Below are positions 35,019 through 46,440 of a DNA stretch of 64,000 nt, in pieces. Under the pieces are notes generated by a model, which saw only the letters and a program-made list of their open reading frames with translations, searched no databases and was not told the DNA's origin. This DNA comes from Rana temporaria. Lineage: Eukaryota; Chordata; Amphibia; Anura; Ranidae. The position numbers and the translations under genes were made by a program. The number at the start of each line of letters is the position of its first letter. Position 1 is the stretch's first letter. The stretch is from assembly GCF_905171775.1 (NCBI RefSeq), contig NC_053494.1, positions 50,564,511-50,628,510 of the forward strand. The letters run 5' to 3'.

Positions 35019-35434
35019 TGGTACTTCTTTATTGAAGAAGCCATTTACTGTAGCTGGACTTGTTTAACTACTTTTTGTGTTTTAAATTTATTCACATACA
35101 TGTTAAAATCAGTATGCTTTGCTAGAAAAGTACTTAGAATCACCAAATATTATACATTTTTTAAAGCAGAAGCCTGAAGAATATATATATTTTTTATGTT
35201 TTATGTTACATAATATTTGCACAGCTGTTTTTTTAAATTCCCAGAGAAAAATACACTTAAATTAATTTTAGTACACTCAAACACAAAATAAAACCCAACA
35301 TTTTGGTAAAAGAAAAAATGATGATGCATCAAATAGATGTCAAACATATCAAAATGTTAACATTTTGCATAGCCATGAAATGGAGACAAATGTGGTTAAA
35401 GCTGTAGAAGCCTTTACAGGTTATCATATTAGAG
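35019..35434. other. AT-rich, no feature recognised
   Basis: Nothing supported. Confidence 0.4.
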
Positions 35435-35437
35435 TTA

Positions 35438-35856
35438 TGCCCTGTACACACGATCGGTCCATCCGATGAAAACGATCTGATGGACCATTTTTATCGGTAA
35501 ATCGATGAAGCTGACTGATGGTCAGTCGTGCCTACACACCATTGGTTAAAAAAACAATCGTGTCAGAACGCGGTGACGTAAAACACAACAACGTGCTGAA
35601 AAAAACAAAGTTCGATGCTTCCAAGCATGCGTCGACTTGATTCTGAGCATGCGTGGATTTTTAACCGATGGACGTGCCTACAAACGATCATTTTCTTTCT
35701 ATCGGTTAGGTATCCATCGGTTAAATTTAAAACAAGATTGCTTTTTTTTAACCTATAGATAAATAACTGATGGCGCCTACATACGATCGGTTTGGTCCAA
35801 TGAAAAAGGCCCATCAGACCGTTCTCATCGGTTTGACTGATCGTGTGTACGCGGCA
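35438..35856. mobile_element. TGCCGCGTAC-family foldback MITE (copy 4) with TTA duplication
   Basis: Starts TGCCCTGTACACACGATCGG and ends GATCGTGTGTACGCGGCA. A perfect TTA lies at both edges (35435-35437, 35857-35859). Collinear with 25618-26031 along its length, sharing GATGAAGCTGACTGATGGTC and CCAAGCATGCGTCGACTTGA. Confidence 0.88.
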
Positions 35857-35939
35857 TTAATCATAAATTATGGCCCTAAATGTATGTTCTCACTCATACC
35901 AGCAATACTTATTTATGTGGTGTGATCACTATTTACATA

Positions 35940-36928
35940 CAGCAGGTAAAAAAAGTATTGAACACGTCACAATTTTTCTTGGTAAATATATTTCTAGGTG
36001 CTATTGACATTACATTTTGAAACAAGTTGAGAGTTTCCTTGGCTATGTGTTTGGGATCATTGTCTTGCTGAAATGTGCACCCTTGTTTCATCTTCAACAT
36101 CCTGGTAGATGGCAGCAGATTTTTTATCAAGAATGTCTTGGTACATTTTTCCTTTCAGCCTTCCTTCAATGATATGAAGTTTGCCAATACCATATGCTGA
36201 AAATCAGCCCCACACCATAATGTTCCCACCTCCCAACTTCACTGTTGGTAAGGGGGTGTTGTGCAGTGCCATTTGACCTCCAAACGTGGTGTGTATTATG
36301 GCATCCAAAGAGTTCATCCAACCAGACTATATTCTCCCAGTATTTCACAGGCTTGTCTGATGCCGCGTACAGACGGTCGTTTTTTGTGATGAAAAAAACC
36401 AACGTTTTTGAAAACGTCATTTAAAATGACCGTGTGTGGGGAAAACGTTGTTTTATGTCTTCTGAAAAACGACAAAAAAAAAATTTGAACATGCTCGAAT
36501 TTTTTGTGTCGTTTTTCAAAACGTCGTTTTTTGTGTCACTGAAAATTATAGTGTGTGGGCAAAACGACGTTTTTAAACCCGCGCATGCTCAGAAGCAAGT
36601 TATGAAGCTAGCTTCAATGGAAAAGAGTGCCATCGTACGTGCTGAACGTAACCGCACTTTGCTAGAGCATTTTGAAAAACGATGGTGTGTAGGCAATGTC
36701 GTTTCTGAAAATGAAGTTTCAAAAACGTAGTTTTATTTCATGATTCAAAACGTTGTTTTTTTTTATCACAAAAAACGACCGTCTGTACGCGGCATGAATG
36801 TTGTGCAGAAAACTTTAAATAAGCTTCAACGTGCTTTTTTCAGCAAAGGACTCTTGCAGGTGAGCATGCATATACACCATGGTGGTTGAGTGCATTACTT
36901 ATTGTTTTCTTTTAAATAATTGTATCTG
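35940..36928 (-). pseudogene. Tc1-like transposase relic, split by a younger MITE
   Basis: The minus-strand pieces include YWENIVWLDELFGCHNTHHV and VWRSNGTAQHP, then (lower coordinates) LLPSTRMLK and FQQDNDPKHIAKETL, the C-terminal half of a Tc1 transposase with the DDE region. The frame is interrupted several times. Upstream protein sequence resumes at 36798-36928 (HAHLQESFAEKSTLK) past the inserted MITE. The GGTAAAAAAAGTATTGAACA segment at 35943 resembles the element terminus. The residual similarity is good enough to show relatively recent decay. Confidence 0.85.
36361..36794. mobile_element. TGCCGCGTAC-family MITE (copy 5) inside the Tc1 relic
   Basis: Starts TGCCGCGTACAGACGGTCG and ends GACCGTCTGTACGCGGCA. 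A perfect TGA duplication lies at 36358-36360 and 36795-36797. Removing the MITE and one TGA makes the Tc1 sequence continuous, so the boundaries are firm. The interior has AAAAACGTCATTTAAAATGA and GCGCATGCTCAGAAGCA. Confidence 0.95.
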
Positions 36929-37902
36929 GTTTCATCACCTATTTCCCTTTTGGCTATAGATATACTTTATTTTTTGAATGGACACCGAAGGGTTGAATCA
37001 CCTACTGTCATCCTGTTCAACTTGGTGACTCCAGTGACAAGATTTCCCAGCTGGAATTCCTACTTTAATGAACCCCAGCTACCCCCTTAGGAGCTGCTGG
37101 ATATGTTTGGTTCTTCCTGCCATTTCTGGTAATGACCAACACTGGACTTGGACCATAGGCTTGGGCATGGGGGGGCCTGGGCACACCCTAATCACTATGT
37201 GCGTTGCTGATTCCCCCTACTGCCCCCCCTTTGTTAGCACCCCACAGCTCTGCTAGTTTTCCTCCTCTCTTCTCCACCAAGCTGCTGAGAGGGATATTTT
37301 AGGGTGGAGAGCAGGGAAAGGGGCTAGTATATATGCAATTTACCAGCCCCTTCCTTTTCTAAATGAGCACACTTGCTCACTGTGTCCATTCATAACTGAA
37401 GCATAGTAAACAGTGTTTATTATGCGTCACTTTGTGAATGAACAAGAAGCCACTCAGCACTAAGCACTTCCTATTCATTCACTGAGGCTGCAGAGAAAGG
37501 CATGTGTGTGTGTGTGAGCTTTGGGGTGCACACCCTAATGCAATAGGCTGCACACACCTATGACTTGGACCCAACAATCACTAACCCACATGTAACAGTA
37601 AAATGGGTTTCTTTTAAAATAGTCAAAAGCTCTAAAAGGAATGTTTGGGTTAGACCAATGCATGACAATGAATGATTGTACAATATCAAATGCTGGCACA
37701 AGCAATTACAGTTAACACCATAGTAGACAACTGACTTTGAATGGAGAATGACCTATCTGCTACTGTCAGGCTCTACCCAAGCCACTGGTCAGTGTGTTAT
37801 TTTCTACAGTCTGCCATGTCAGGGGGGCCTTTAGCTCTCCATGGAGCACTCACTCTCGAAAGAGAGCATGTGTAATCCACAGAGTAAGCAACGCAGTCCC
37901 TT
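36929..37902. other. No gene seen; short (GT)n at 37503
   Basis: The (GT)6 at 37503-37514 is the only regular feature. Text-like repeats such as GGGGTGCACACCCTAATGC suggest an old element, not identified. Confidence 0.4.
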
Positions 37903-37910
37903 TTGGCAAT

Positions 37911-38423
37911 CAGGGATGGACTGGCCATTGGGACTACAGGGAGTTTCCCGGTGGGCCGATGGCTCAGTGGGCTGGCTTCAGTGACAGCAGACTGCTGCCC
38001 CCCTCTGCTCCTCTGTCTCTCCCTCCCCGCAGCGCTCACCTGGGGGAACAAAGAAGCAGGGGGAGGACCAGAGGAGCAGGGGGGGCAACAGAGGAGCATG
38101 GGGGGAGGGGACAGACAGCTGACTCAACAGCTATGGCCTGGGAGTTTCTCACTTCTGCCTAATCTTGTCCCATAAGGGGGGGGGGCACCGAACTGATTCT
38201 TTGCCCTGGGTGAAATAATGTCTAGCTTCCCCACTGCTTATAAGAGTACCAGTACCAGCCGTTCTACTCTAAAAAAGTAGAACGGCTAGTGGCTAGTGAG
38301 GGGGAGAGGGGGCTTGGGTGGCCGGGGGGGTGCAGGAGTTGTCGGCCACCATGGGAGAGACCTGTCAAAGTGGGCCAGTCTGGATGAAGTCCAGGGCCAA
38401 ATTTCTGTCCCAGTCCAGCCCTA
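37911..38423. mobile_element. hAT-like element with perfect 8-bp target duplication
   Basis: Starts CAGGGATGGACTGG and ends CCAGTCCAGCCCTA. TTGGCAAT flanks both sides exactly (37903-37910 and 38424-38431). A perfect hairpin CCGTTCTACTCTAAAAAAGT with TAGAACGG lies near 38259-38287. The interior is GC-rich without a transposase. A diverged partial relative, GGCCTGGACTGAGAC, starts near 41008. Confidence 0.92.
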
Positions 38424-38431
38424 TTGGCAAT

Positions 38432-39602
38432 ACATCTAATAGTAGAAAGTGTTACCAAACAACAGCCATTTAGACATACAGTGGTAGCTAATCATCCTTT
38501 CACCACCCTAATACTATATTGATGTCCTCTTAGGCCCAGTCTCTTCCTTGATGGCTATAGTCAGAATGGTCAGAATGGATGTAGATTGAAAATAGGACCC
38601 AGTATTTCTCATTGGATGAGGGGTAAAAGGCAGCCCAACAAACTCTGGCCTTTCTTTCAAGTCTGCATCTCTTTGGTGGTCTGTGGAATTGTATTCTTGT
38701 GTCTCTGCAGCATCATGGTCTCTTTATTCCCTGCAGCATTAGACTCCAGTCACTGGAGTCCAATCCAGTCCAATCCTGGAGTCCAGTGCAACATTGGAAC
38801 AGCAGAACAACACCCAGTCCTGCCTTGCTGCTCCACATTCTCTGCCCTAGTCTTTAGCATACTCTATCATGGCTGTGTATTCTGCACACCAGCCAGAGCA
38901 TTACTTCTAGACTAATAGACTAACCCTTTATGGATATGATTGCAATAGATTTTTATATAACAAATTTCAGTACTTATATCTCAAACAGGAAGAAGATAAA
39001 ACATGTATCTCCCCTCTTCTCTTTAAAACGGAAATGTATCATGCATTTATTCAAAGTTCTTTATACATTGTACTTTACACAGACCTTCATTTCTTCACAT
39101 CTTTCAGTAAAAACTAAGCAGTCATGCTGTGTCCACCATGGAAAAGTTTATCTCGATTGCCAGAGCAGTAACGAAGGAGACAAGTGCTTCACATCTCCAG
39201 TTCAGTTGTGTAATAATTGATTTCTCTGTAGTACTTCAGAACTGAGGATCAAAGGCTGTTTATTTGTTTTCATCTCTATCTTTAAGAGCACTTAAGGAGC
39301 GGTCTTCTGAGAAACCAATATGTCGAAAGCTCTTGTTATAAAACCATTGTATGAATAATGGTTCTGTAGTACGTGTCAGTATCACATGACAGGAATGGAT
39401 TAGTCTGCTGGACTTTTGAAGATTATCTTTTTTGAGGATACAAATGTAAATCATTTTGCAAAAGAAGAACCTCAATACAATACCCTGCTATCTTAATTCA
39501 TATTAATTTAAAGAGCAACTCCAATCGGCAAGAATCATTGTAAAGGGCTAAGATGATTAGTGTGTGTAAATGATATTCATTCTTGTGACAGTTTCTTGCT
39601 GC
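38432..39602. other. No gene or named repeat seen
   Basis: Includes a short CCAGTC/GGAGTCCA-rich stretch at 38748-38790. Open frames at 38586-38915 and 38930-39220 have no recognised domain. Confidence 0.4.
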
Positions 39603-39605
39603 TAA

Positions 39606-40165
39606 TGCCGCGTACACACAATCATTTTTCGGCATGAAAAAAAACGTCGCTTTTAAAAACGTCATTTAAAATGATCGTGTGTGGGCTGCACATCTTTTTC
39701 AGTTTCTGAAAAACGAAAAAAAAAAATTCGAACGTGCTGCATTTTTTAACGTTGTTTAAAAAAAAAACGTTTTTCGGGTTGTAAAAAATGATCATGTGTG
39801 GGCTAAAACGACGTTTTAAACCCGCGCATGCTCAGAAGCAAGTTATGAGATGGGAGCGCTTGTTCTGGTAAAACTACCGTTCATAATGGAGTAAGCACAT
39901 TCATCACGCTGTAACAGACAAAAAAGCGCAAATCGTCTTTTACTAACAAGGAATCAGCTAAAGCAGCCCAAAGGCGAATAGAACTTCCCATTTAGAGTGC
40001 CGGTGTACGTGTTGTACGTCACCGCGCTTTGTTCATCATTTTTTAAAAACGATGATGTGTGGGCAATGTTGTTTTTAATGATGAAGTTGGAAAAACATCG
40101 TTTTTTGGATATGCTGAAAAAACATGTTTTCTTTCATGCCGAAAAATGATCGTGTGTACGCGGCA
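39606..40165. mobile_element. TGCCGCGTAC-family MITE (copy 6)
   Basis: Starts TGCCGCGTACACACAATCAT and ends ATGATCGTGTGTACGCGGCA; flanks TAA and TTA. At 560 bp it is longer than its relatives because of an extra middle segment (about 39845-40010) not present in 36361-36794. It shares AAAACGACGTTTTAAACCCG and CGCGCATGCTCAGAAGCA. Confidence 0.85.
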
Positions 40166-40187
40166 TTAGAGTCTTGAAATTTCCACT

Positions 40188-40704
40188 TTAAAGTGGAGGT
40201 TCACCCGGAAATGAAAATTTTTAAGATTAGATTGATTCTCATTTTGTCTAGGGGAATGGGGTAGTTTTTTTTAAATCGAAGCAGTACTTACCGTTTTAGA
40301 GATACATCTTCTCCGCCGCTTCCGGGTATGGGCTGCGGGACTGGGTGTTCCTTCTTGATTGACAGTCTTCCGACAGGCTTCCAACGGTCGCATCTATCGC
40401 GTCACGATTTTCCGAAAGTAGCCGAACGTCGGTGCGCAGGCGCCGTATAGAGCTGCACCGACGTTCGACGCTTCTTTCGGCTACTCGTGACGCGATAGAT
40501 GCGACCGTCGGAAGCCTGTCGGAAGACTGTCAATCAAGAAGGAACGCCCAGTCCCGAAGACCATACCCGGAAGCGGCGGAGAAGATCGCTCTCTAAAACG
40601 GTAAGTACTGCTTCGTTTTTAAAAAAACTACCTGATTCCCCTTGACAAAATGAGCATGAATCTAATCTTAAATTTTTTTTTTAGGGTGATGAGTGGAATG
40701 AGTA
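40188..40704. mobile_element. Near-perfect palindromic element, TTAAAGTGGAGGTTCACCC end
   Basis: Almost the whole 517 bp is one palindrome centred near 40446: GCATCTATCGCGTCACGA (40390) returns as its inverse (40485-40502), and AATCTAATCTTAAA mirrors the left interior. The left end is TTAAAGTGGAGGTTCACCC, while the right end (AGGGTGATGAGTGG) has decayed. TGCGCAGGCGCC lies close to the centre. Outward-facing ACGGTAAGTACTGC occurs on both arms. Confidence 0.82.
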
Positions 40705-41629
40705 TAGTAGAGTTAACATAGGTAACACAAAGACATTGAATTACAATGAAAAGCATGGGCACAATCTGACCACTAAAAGATTTTTGATGTTTCAATAAAA
40801 TGTAGTTGGCATTGTCTTGATGTGCATTTTTGTCTTAAATAGGGGGAGCTCCGCTAGACAGGGGCGTCCCTCTGTGTTGTATCCTCTATAGGCCAACAAA
40901 TTCACATCTAGAAAATTCTGCACTATATCGGGAGATTAAAGTATAGTCGTTGGACAAAAGGTATCTAGAGAGGCTGGAAGTGCATGTATACATGTTCTGC
41001 CCAACAGGCCTGGACTGAGACAAAAAATAGTCCCATGCATTTTAGACTGAGCAACCTTTTTTTTTATTTTTTTTAAACAAAATAAGTAGAATAATAATAA
41101 AAAGGCAGCTACCACTGAGCACCAGCATCTTTTACCACTGTGAGGCTGAAGGGAGGACTGATCCAGGAGGACCCAGAGAGTCCTGCTCCTGCTCGGTCTG
41201 TGTCACTCCCTAGCGGCTTGCATTGTACCTTTACAACCCCTTTAAGCTTTGAAAAAAAAAATGAAGATTACAATGCACAGCTGCACCAGATTCTGTGTGC
41301 ACAGTTTTAATAAATCACCCCCATACTGACATACATTTGGGGTAATAGACCATCCTCGATTAATAATAAAATCCATTCCTTACCAAAATTCTGAAGGAGC
41401 CTTTCGGCCCCACATGTTGCCATCTATTATGCAGCTGTGCAAGTAGCCCAACTTTCCACTTACCGTAATATATCAAATAGCCTTTCCTTTGTGCATTGAC
41501 CTAGAAGTTTTTTAAATAGACCCCATTTTGGTGGAATTTTTTTTTTCATTGCATGTTTGACCCACACAATCACTCAAGTGAAATAGAAGATGAATTGGTC
41601 CCTGTCACCATTGTAGTCTAATCATATGA
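40705..41629. other. No gene; partial hAT-like repeat near 41008
   Basis: AGGCCTGGACTGAGACAAAA resembles the terminus of the 37911-38423 family, without a matching right end. Confidence 0.4.
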
Positions 41630-42482
41630 TTAACCACTTAATGACCCATTCACGCCGACATACGTTGGCAGAATGGCACGGCTGGGCACATCCGCGTACA
41701 TGTACGTGGCTCTTTAAGCCCAGCTGCTTCCCCGTTCTTCACTGTGGCGCTGACATCGATCATGTGATCCCTTTTATAGGGATACACAATCGATGATGTC
41801 ACACCTACAGCCACACCCCCTACAGTTAGAAACACAAATGAGGTCATACATAACCCCATCAGCGCCCTCTTGTGGTTAACTCCAAAATGGCAATTGTCAT
41901 TTTCACATTAAACAATGCATTTTAAATGCATTTTTTGCTGTGAAAATGACAATGGTCCCAAAAATGTGTCAAAAGTGTCCGAAGTATCGGCCATAATATC
42001 GCAGTCACGAAAAAAATCGCTGATCGCCGCCATTAGTAGTAAAAAAAAAAAAATAATAAAAATGCAATAAAACTATCCCCTTTTTTGTAAATGCTATAAA
42101 TTTTGCGCAAACCAATCGATAAACGCTTATTGCGATTTTTTTATTAAAAATAGGTAGAAGAATACGTATCGGCCTAAACTGAGGAAAAAAAATAATGTTT
42201 TATATATTTTTGGGGGATATTTATTATAGAAAAAAGTTAAAAATATTGCATTTTTTTCTAAATTGTCGCTCTATTTTTGTTTATAGCGCAAAAAATAAAA
42301 ACCGCAGAGGTGATCAAATACCACCAAAAGAAATCTCTATTTGTGGGAAAAAAAGGACGCCAATTTTGTTTGGGAGCCACATCGCACAACCGCGCAATTG
42401 TCAGTTAAAGCGACGCAGTGCCGAATCGCAATAACTGGCCGGGTCCTTTAGCTGCCTAAAGGTCCGGGTCTTAAGTGGTTAA
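41630..42482. mobile_element. TTAACCACTT-family element (complete, 853 bp)
   Basis: Left TTAACCACTTAATGACCCAT, right TTAAGTGGTTAA, with TTAA at both edges. Contains CGGCATAAT-like words in the form CGGCCATAATATCGCAG and CGTATCGGCCTAAACTGAGG, as in 13690-14120. Non-coding. Confidence 0.8.
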
Positions 42483-42543
42483 AGCCAGGTGAGGGGTAAT
42501 GGTCGATATGGGGTGTCAAAATCCTTTTGAATCTAGAGACAGA

Positions 42544-43186
42544 GGGCCAGATTCACAGAAGAGATATGACGGCGTATCTCCTGATACGCCGTCGTATCTC
42601 TGTGATCCGCCCGTCCTAACTATGCGACTGATTCATAGAATCAGTTACGCATTGATAGCCATAAGATCCGACAGGTGTAATTGACTTACACTGTCGGATC
42701 TTAGGATGCAATTCTATGCCGGCCGCTAGGTGGCGATTCCATTGCGGTCGGCGTAGAATATGCAAATGACTAGTTACGGCGATCCACGAAGATCCGCGCG
42801 TTCGTCGCAATCCCGTACGTCGTCGCTAGTCCTTTTTACCTGTCGCAAAGTTACACCTGCTTTAACATGGCTTATCTTTAGAGTTAAAGTATGGCCGTCG
42901 TTCCCGCGTCGTTTCGTCCGGGAATACGAAACGCCGTAACGCATGTTGCATTTCAAAAAAAACGTCGGGGCACCGTAATTTTGCGCAAAGCACGTCGGGA
43001 AATTTAAACACGGAGCATGCGCAGAACGTTCGGCGCGGGAACGCTCCTAATTTAAATGGTGCCCGCCCCATTTGAATTAGGCGGGCTTGCGCCAAGCGCA
43101 TTTACATTACACCGCCGCAAGTTTACAGGTAAGAGCTTTGTGAATCAGGCACTTACGCTGTAAACCTGCGGCGGTGTAACGTAAAT
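42544..43186. mobile_element. GGGCCAGATTCAC foldback element
   Basis: The left GGGCCAGATTCACAGAAG pairs with CTTTGTGAATCAGGC near 43136. The start has the hairpin GGCGTATCTCCTGATACGCC, and GAGCATGCGCAGAACGTTCG lies at 43013. ATTTACATTACACCGCCGCA (43100) is repeated inverted at about 43168-43186, just outside the apparent end, suggesting a nested or rearranged terminus. Confidence 0.7.
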
Positions 43187-43239
43187 GGGATATGGTTGAG
43201 AAAATGAATGGAAGTAAATGGAGCTATCTTAATACACAC

Positions 43240-43640
43240 TACTGAAGGTGCTCCGACTTCAGAAAAGGTTCCTGTACTACTTCAATCCGACTTCTAGGCA
43301 ACTTGTAGGCATACTAGGCAACTTGTACCCATTAATTTCAATGGAAGTTTCCTTTAGAAGTCGGATCACTGTCTTAACTGAAGCAACAATACAGGAAGAG
43401 AACATACATTTCTCAGGCAAACCCCTCCCTCCCCTCCCTTTCACAGAGCTGATTGTTGTTTGATTGGCCACTGGAAAGCCTCCTGTCCTGGAGGCGACTT
43501 GAAGTTTCCTTGTACTGTCCTGGAGGCAACTTGAAGTTGCCTTGTAAGTTGCCTGATGATTCATACTCAAGTCGTGTCCAAGTTGCCTCCCAAAGTGCTG
43601 GAAGTCGTGTTGCCCCTGTGTGAACCGAAGTCAAAAGCCT
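43240..43640. mobile_element. Probable MITE rich in AGGCAACTTG repeats
   Basis: CTAGGCAACTTGTAGGCATACTAGGC and GGAGGCAACTTGAAG contain short direct and inverted copies of GGCAACTTG (words given in parts, up to 20 bases: TAGGCAACTTG, GGAGGCAACTTGAAG). ACTTCTAGG and CTGGAAGTCG give weak inverted ends, and the right edge is GTGTGAACCGAAGTC. I recall similar repeats from ranids but cannot fix the ends. Confidence 0.45.
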
Positions 43641-44348
43641 TTTTAATAACTAGTAATAACAGAAAGCATGGGCATTGTTTTTTTTTTCAGATATGAATGC
43701 GTTGAAGAATATGCTGCCTGTTGTCACCTAGTCTCTACATATTAGCAGGTCTATGCCACTACTCATGTAGCCAAGATCATGGCTACATTTTTGGCACCTA
43801 CATTTTCATAGAGAAATTGGGCAATAGATTGGTCATAAAGTGTGGTCCATGTTGAGCTTGGGTATCAGGCAGGTGGCAGCTGCCATAGGTAATTTCCTAC
43901 TAAATCCTTTGTCTGGGTCTTTCACCAATTTGGGTGCAAGAATGTCTGCAAATGTTTTATAGTAAAGAGTTTTATTCAATAAAACTTTTTTTTGAAAAAA
44001 CAAAAATGAGTGCTAAACCCATCAGGGTTAGAATGCTTGTTCATATCCATTCTGAACAGGAACTGACAAAGATTGTAATATTCTATACAACTTTTGACAC
44101 CCAGCATTAACTATATCTAGTGGAGGTAAGACAGTCATGCAGGAAGAGGCTTTGAAAGCACAGATTGGTTCTAGATCTGCAACTACTTACTTCCACCATG
44201 CAAAGTCTTCTAGCAGTGATTTGAATCTATCGATTCAAAGGGGTGTTTTTGGCAAAATATAAGGATACTGTGTTTTTTATTGGGCAATAGAAGAATTTAA
44301 AGATTTAACAAATGATCACTATAGGATTAATTGACTAAAGACATATAT
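43641..44348. other. No feature recognised
   Basis: AT-rich sequence without coding signal. Confidence 0.4.
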
Positions 44349-45068
44349 AGCTGGATTCAAAAAGACGCGCCTAACGTTAGGCAGGCGTAGCGCATCTCAT
44401 ATACACTACGCCGCCATAAGTTAGAGAGGCAAGTGCTGTTTTCACAAAGCACTTGCGTCCTCAGTTACGGCGGCGTAGCGTAAATGTGCCGGCGTAAGCG
44501 CACCTAATTCAAATTGTGAAGAGGTGGGCATTTTTTATGTAAATAAAGCATGACCCCACGTAAATTACATTTTTATCGAACGGCGCATGCGCCGTCCGTG
44601 GACGTATGCCAGTGCGCATGCTCCAAATTACGCCGCAAAGACTCATTGGTTTCGACGTGAACGTAAATTGCGCCCAGCCCCATTCACGGACGACTTATGC
44701 AAACAAAGTAAAAAAAATTAAATTTGACGGGGGACCGACGTCCATACTTAACATTGGCTGGGCCAGTTTTTTGGTGGACTAACTTTACGCCTGAAAACGC
44801 CTTATGTAAACGGCGTATCTGCGACGGGCAAGCGCACGTTCGTGAATACGCGTATTTCGATGATTTACGCCTTCTAGGCGGAAATCAGTGTACACGCCCC
44901 TAGCGGCCGGCCTAAATAGACAGCTAAGATACGACGGCTCCGCAGTCATCTTAGCTAGATTTAAGTGTATCTCAATTTGAGAATACACTTAAATTTACGA
45001 CGGCGCAGATTCAGAGTTACAACGGCGTATCTACTGATACGCCGGCGTAAACCTCTCTGAATCCAGCT
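44349..45068. mobile_element. AGCTGGATTCA foldback element
   Basis: The left AGCTGGATTCA mirrors the right TGAATCCAGCT. The interior is collinear with 34297-35018 (GCAAGTGCTGTTTTCACAAA, GAGGTGGGC, GCGCATGCGC at 44583-44592) but the outermost bases differ from the GGGGCC type, marking a subfamily. Nested hairpins such as GGCGTATCTACTGATACGCC lie near the right end. Confidence 0.78.
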
Positions 45069-45071
45069 AAT

Positions 45072-45200
45072 AGATTGTTCACTTTGCAAGGAAAATAAGA
45101 ATGCACATGATTGGATGACGGAAATCAGCAGAGCTCTGTCTTATTCTCTTGCAAGTGCAACTTCCTTTGCAAAGTGAACATTCTGTTTGCTTTTGGTAAG
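45072..45200. repeat. Short inverted repeat, TGTTCACTTTGCAAGG arms
   Basis: ATTGTTCACTTTGCAAGGAA (45074) pairs with TTCCTTTGCAAAGTGAACAT (45163-45182). AATAAGA and TCTTATT continue the pairing inward. Palindrome C begins 10 bp beyond its right edge. Confidence 0.75.
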
Positions 45201-45943
45201 TCAACCCCTACAGTAGGTGTTTGTGATATTGTGTTTTTAGCATGACAGCATCGCGCTGATTCTCGGCGACATGGTGCCGAGATCTCGCACTCACTGGAAT
45301 AGTGACAGCACATTCCAACGTGCGCGTCATAGAAGCGACGGGAGATCCGACTTGGATTCCCGCCAATTCTACACGTGTGCGGCGTTTGTTATGAATCCTG
45401 AGGGGGAAGTCCCCGCCGTATTTTAAATAAAAATTCGGCATGGGTTCCCCCCTCAGGAGCATACCAGGCCCTTAGGTCTGTTATGGGTTGTAAGGAGAGC
45501 CCCCTACGCCGAAAAAACGGCGTAGGGGGTCCCCCTACAATCCATACCAGACCCGTATCCAAAGCACGCTACCCGGCCGGTCAGGAAAGGAGTGGGGACG
45601 AGCGAGCGCCCCCCCCCCTCCTGAGCCGTACCAGGCTGCATGCCCTCAACATGGAGGGTTGGGTGCTCTGGGGCAGGGGGGCGCACTGCGGCCCCCCCAC
45701 CCCAGAGCACCCTGTCCCCATGTTGATGAGGACAGGGCCCCTTCCCGACAACCCTGGCCGTTGGTTGTCGGGGTATGCGGGTGGGAGGCTTATCGGAATC
45801 TGGGAGCCCCCTTTAATAAGGGGGCCCCCAGATACCGGCCCCCCACCCTAAGTGAATGGATATGGGGTAAATCGTACCCCTAACCATTCACCTGGAGGAA
45901 AAGTGGTAAAAACACAAATAAAAAACACAGGGTATTAAAATAT

Positions 45944-46338
45944 TTTATTAGTCTGCTCCGGAGGCTCCCCCTGTCTTCTTTAGCTCTTTTACCAGGGGGA
46001 GCTTCTTCTTCCGATTTCCGGGGGTCTTCTCCTGCTCTCCGGGGTCTTCACCGCTCTTCTGTGACGTCTTCTCCGCTCCGGGGGGTCTTCTTCTATGTTC
46101 GCCGCTCTCCGCTCTTGACTCGGCGCACCCCGGTTCTTCCTCCCGCTGTCCGGTGCCTTCTCCTTCTTACGCTGTTCTGTGACGTCTTCTCCTCTTCTTC
46201 CGCTGTTCTGTGACGACTTCTACTTCTCCCTTCAGGCCGCTGTGCTGTGACGTCTTCTCTTCTTCTCTTCTCCCGATGTTGACACGCCGGCTCTTCTCGC
46301 TGAAATGGCAGGTGCGCTGCTTTCATCGGACCTATATA
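45944..46338 (-). other. Candidate transcription unit, left arm of palindrome C
   Basis: Mirror unit: TATA box at 46333-46338 facing left, purine-rich minus strand with short frames (46093-46326), hexamer at 45944-45949 and a T/GT-rich tract beyond. The two TATA boxes are about 103 bp apart, nearly the same spacing as in palindrome A (102 bp). Confidence 0.36.
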
Positions 46339-46440
46339 GGCCTCACAGTCCCATCATGCTCTGTACCTACCCATGTGATACCTACCCACGTGGGTAGGTA
46401 TCACATGGGTAGGTACAGAGCATGATGGGACTGTGAGGCC

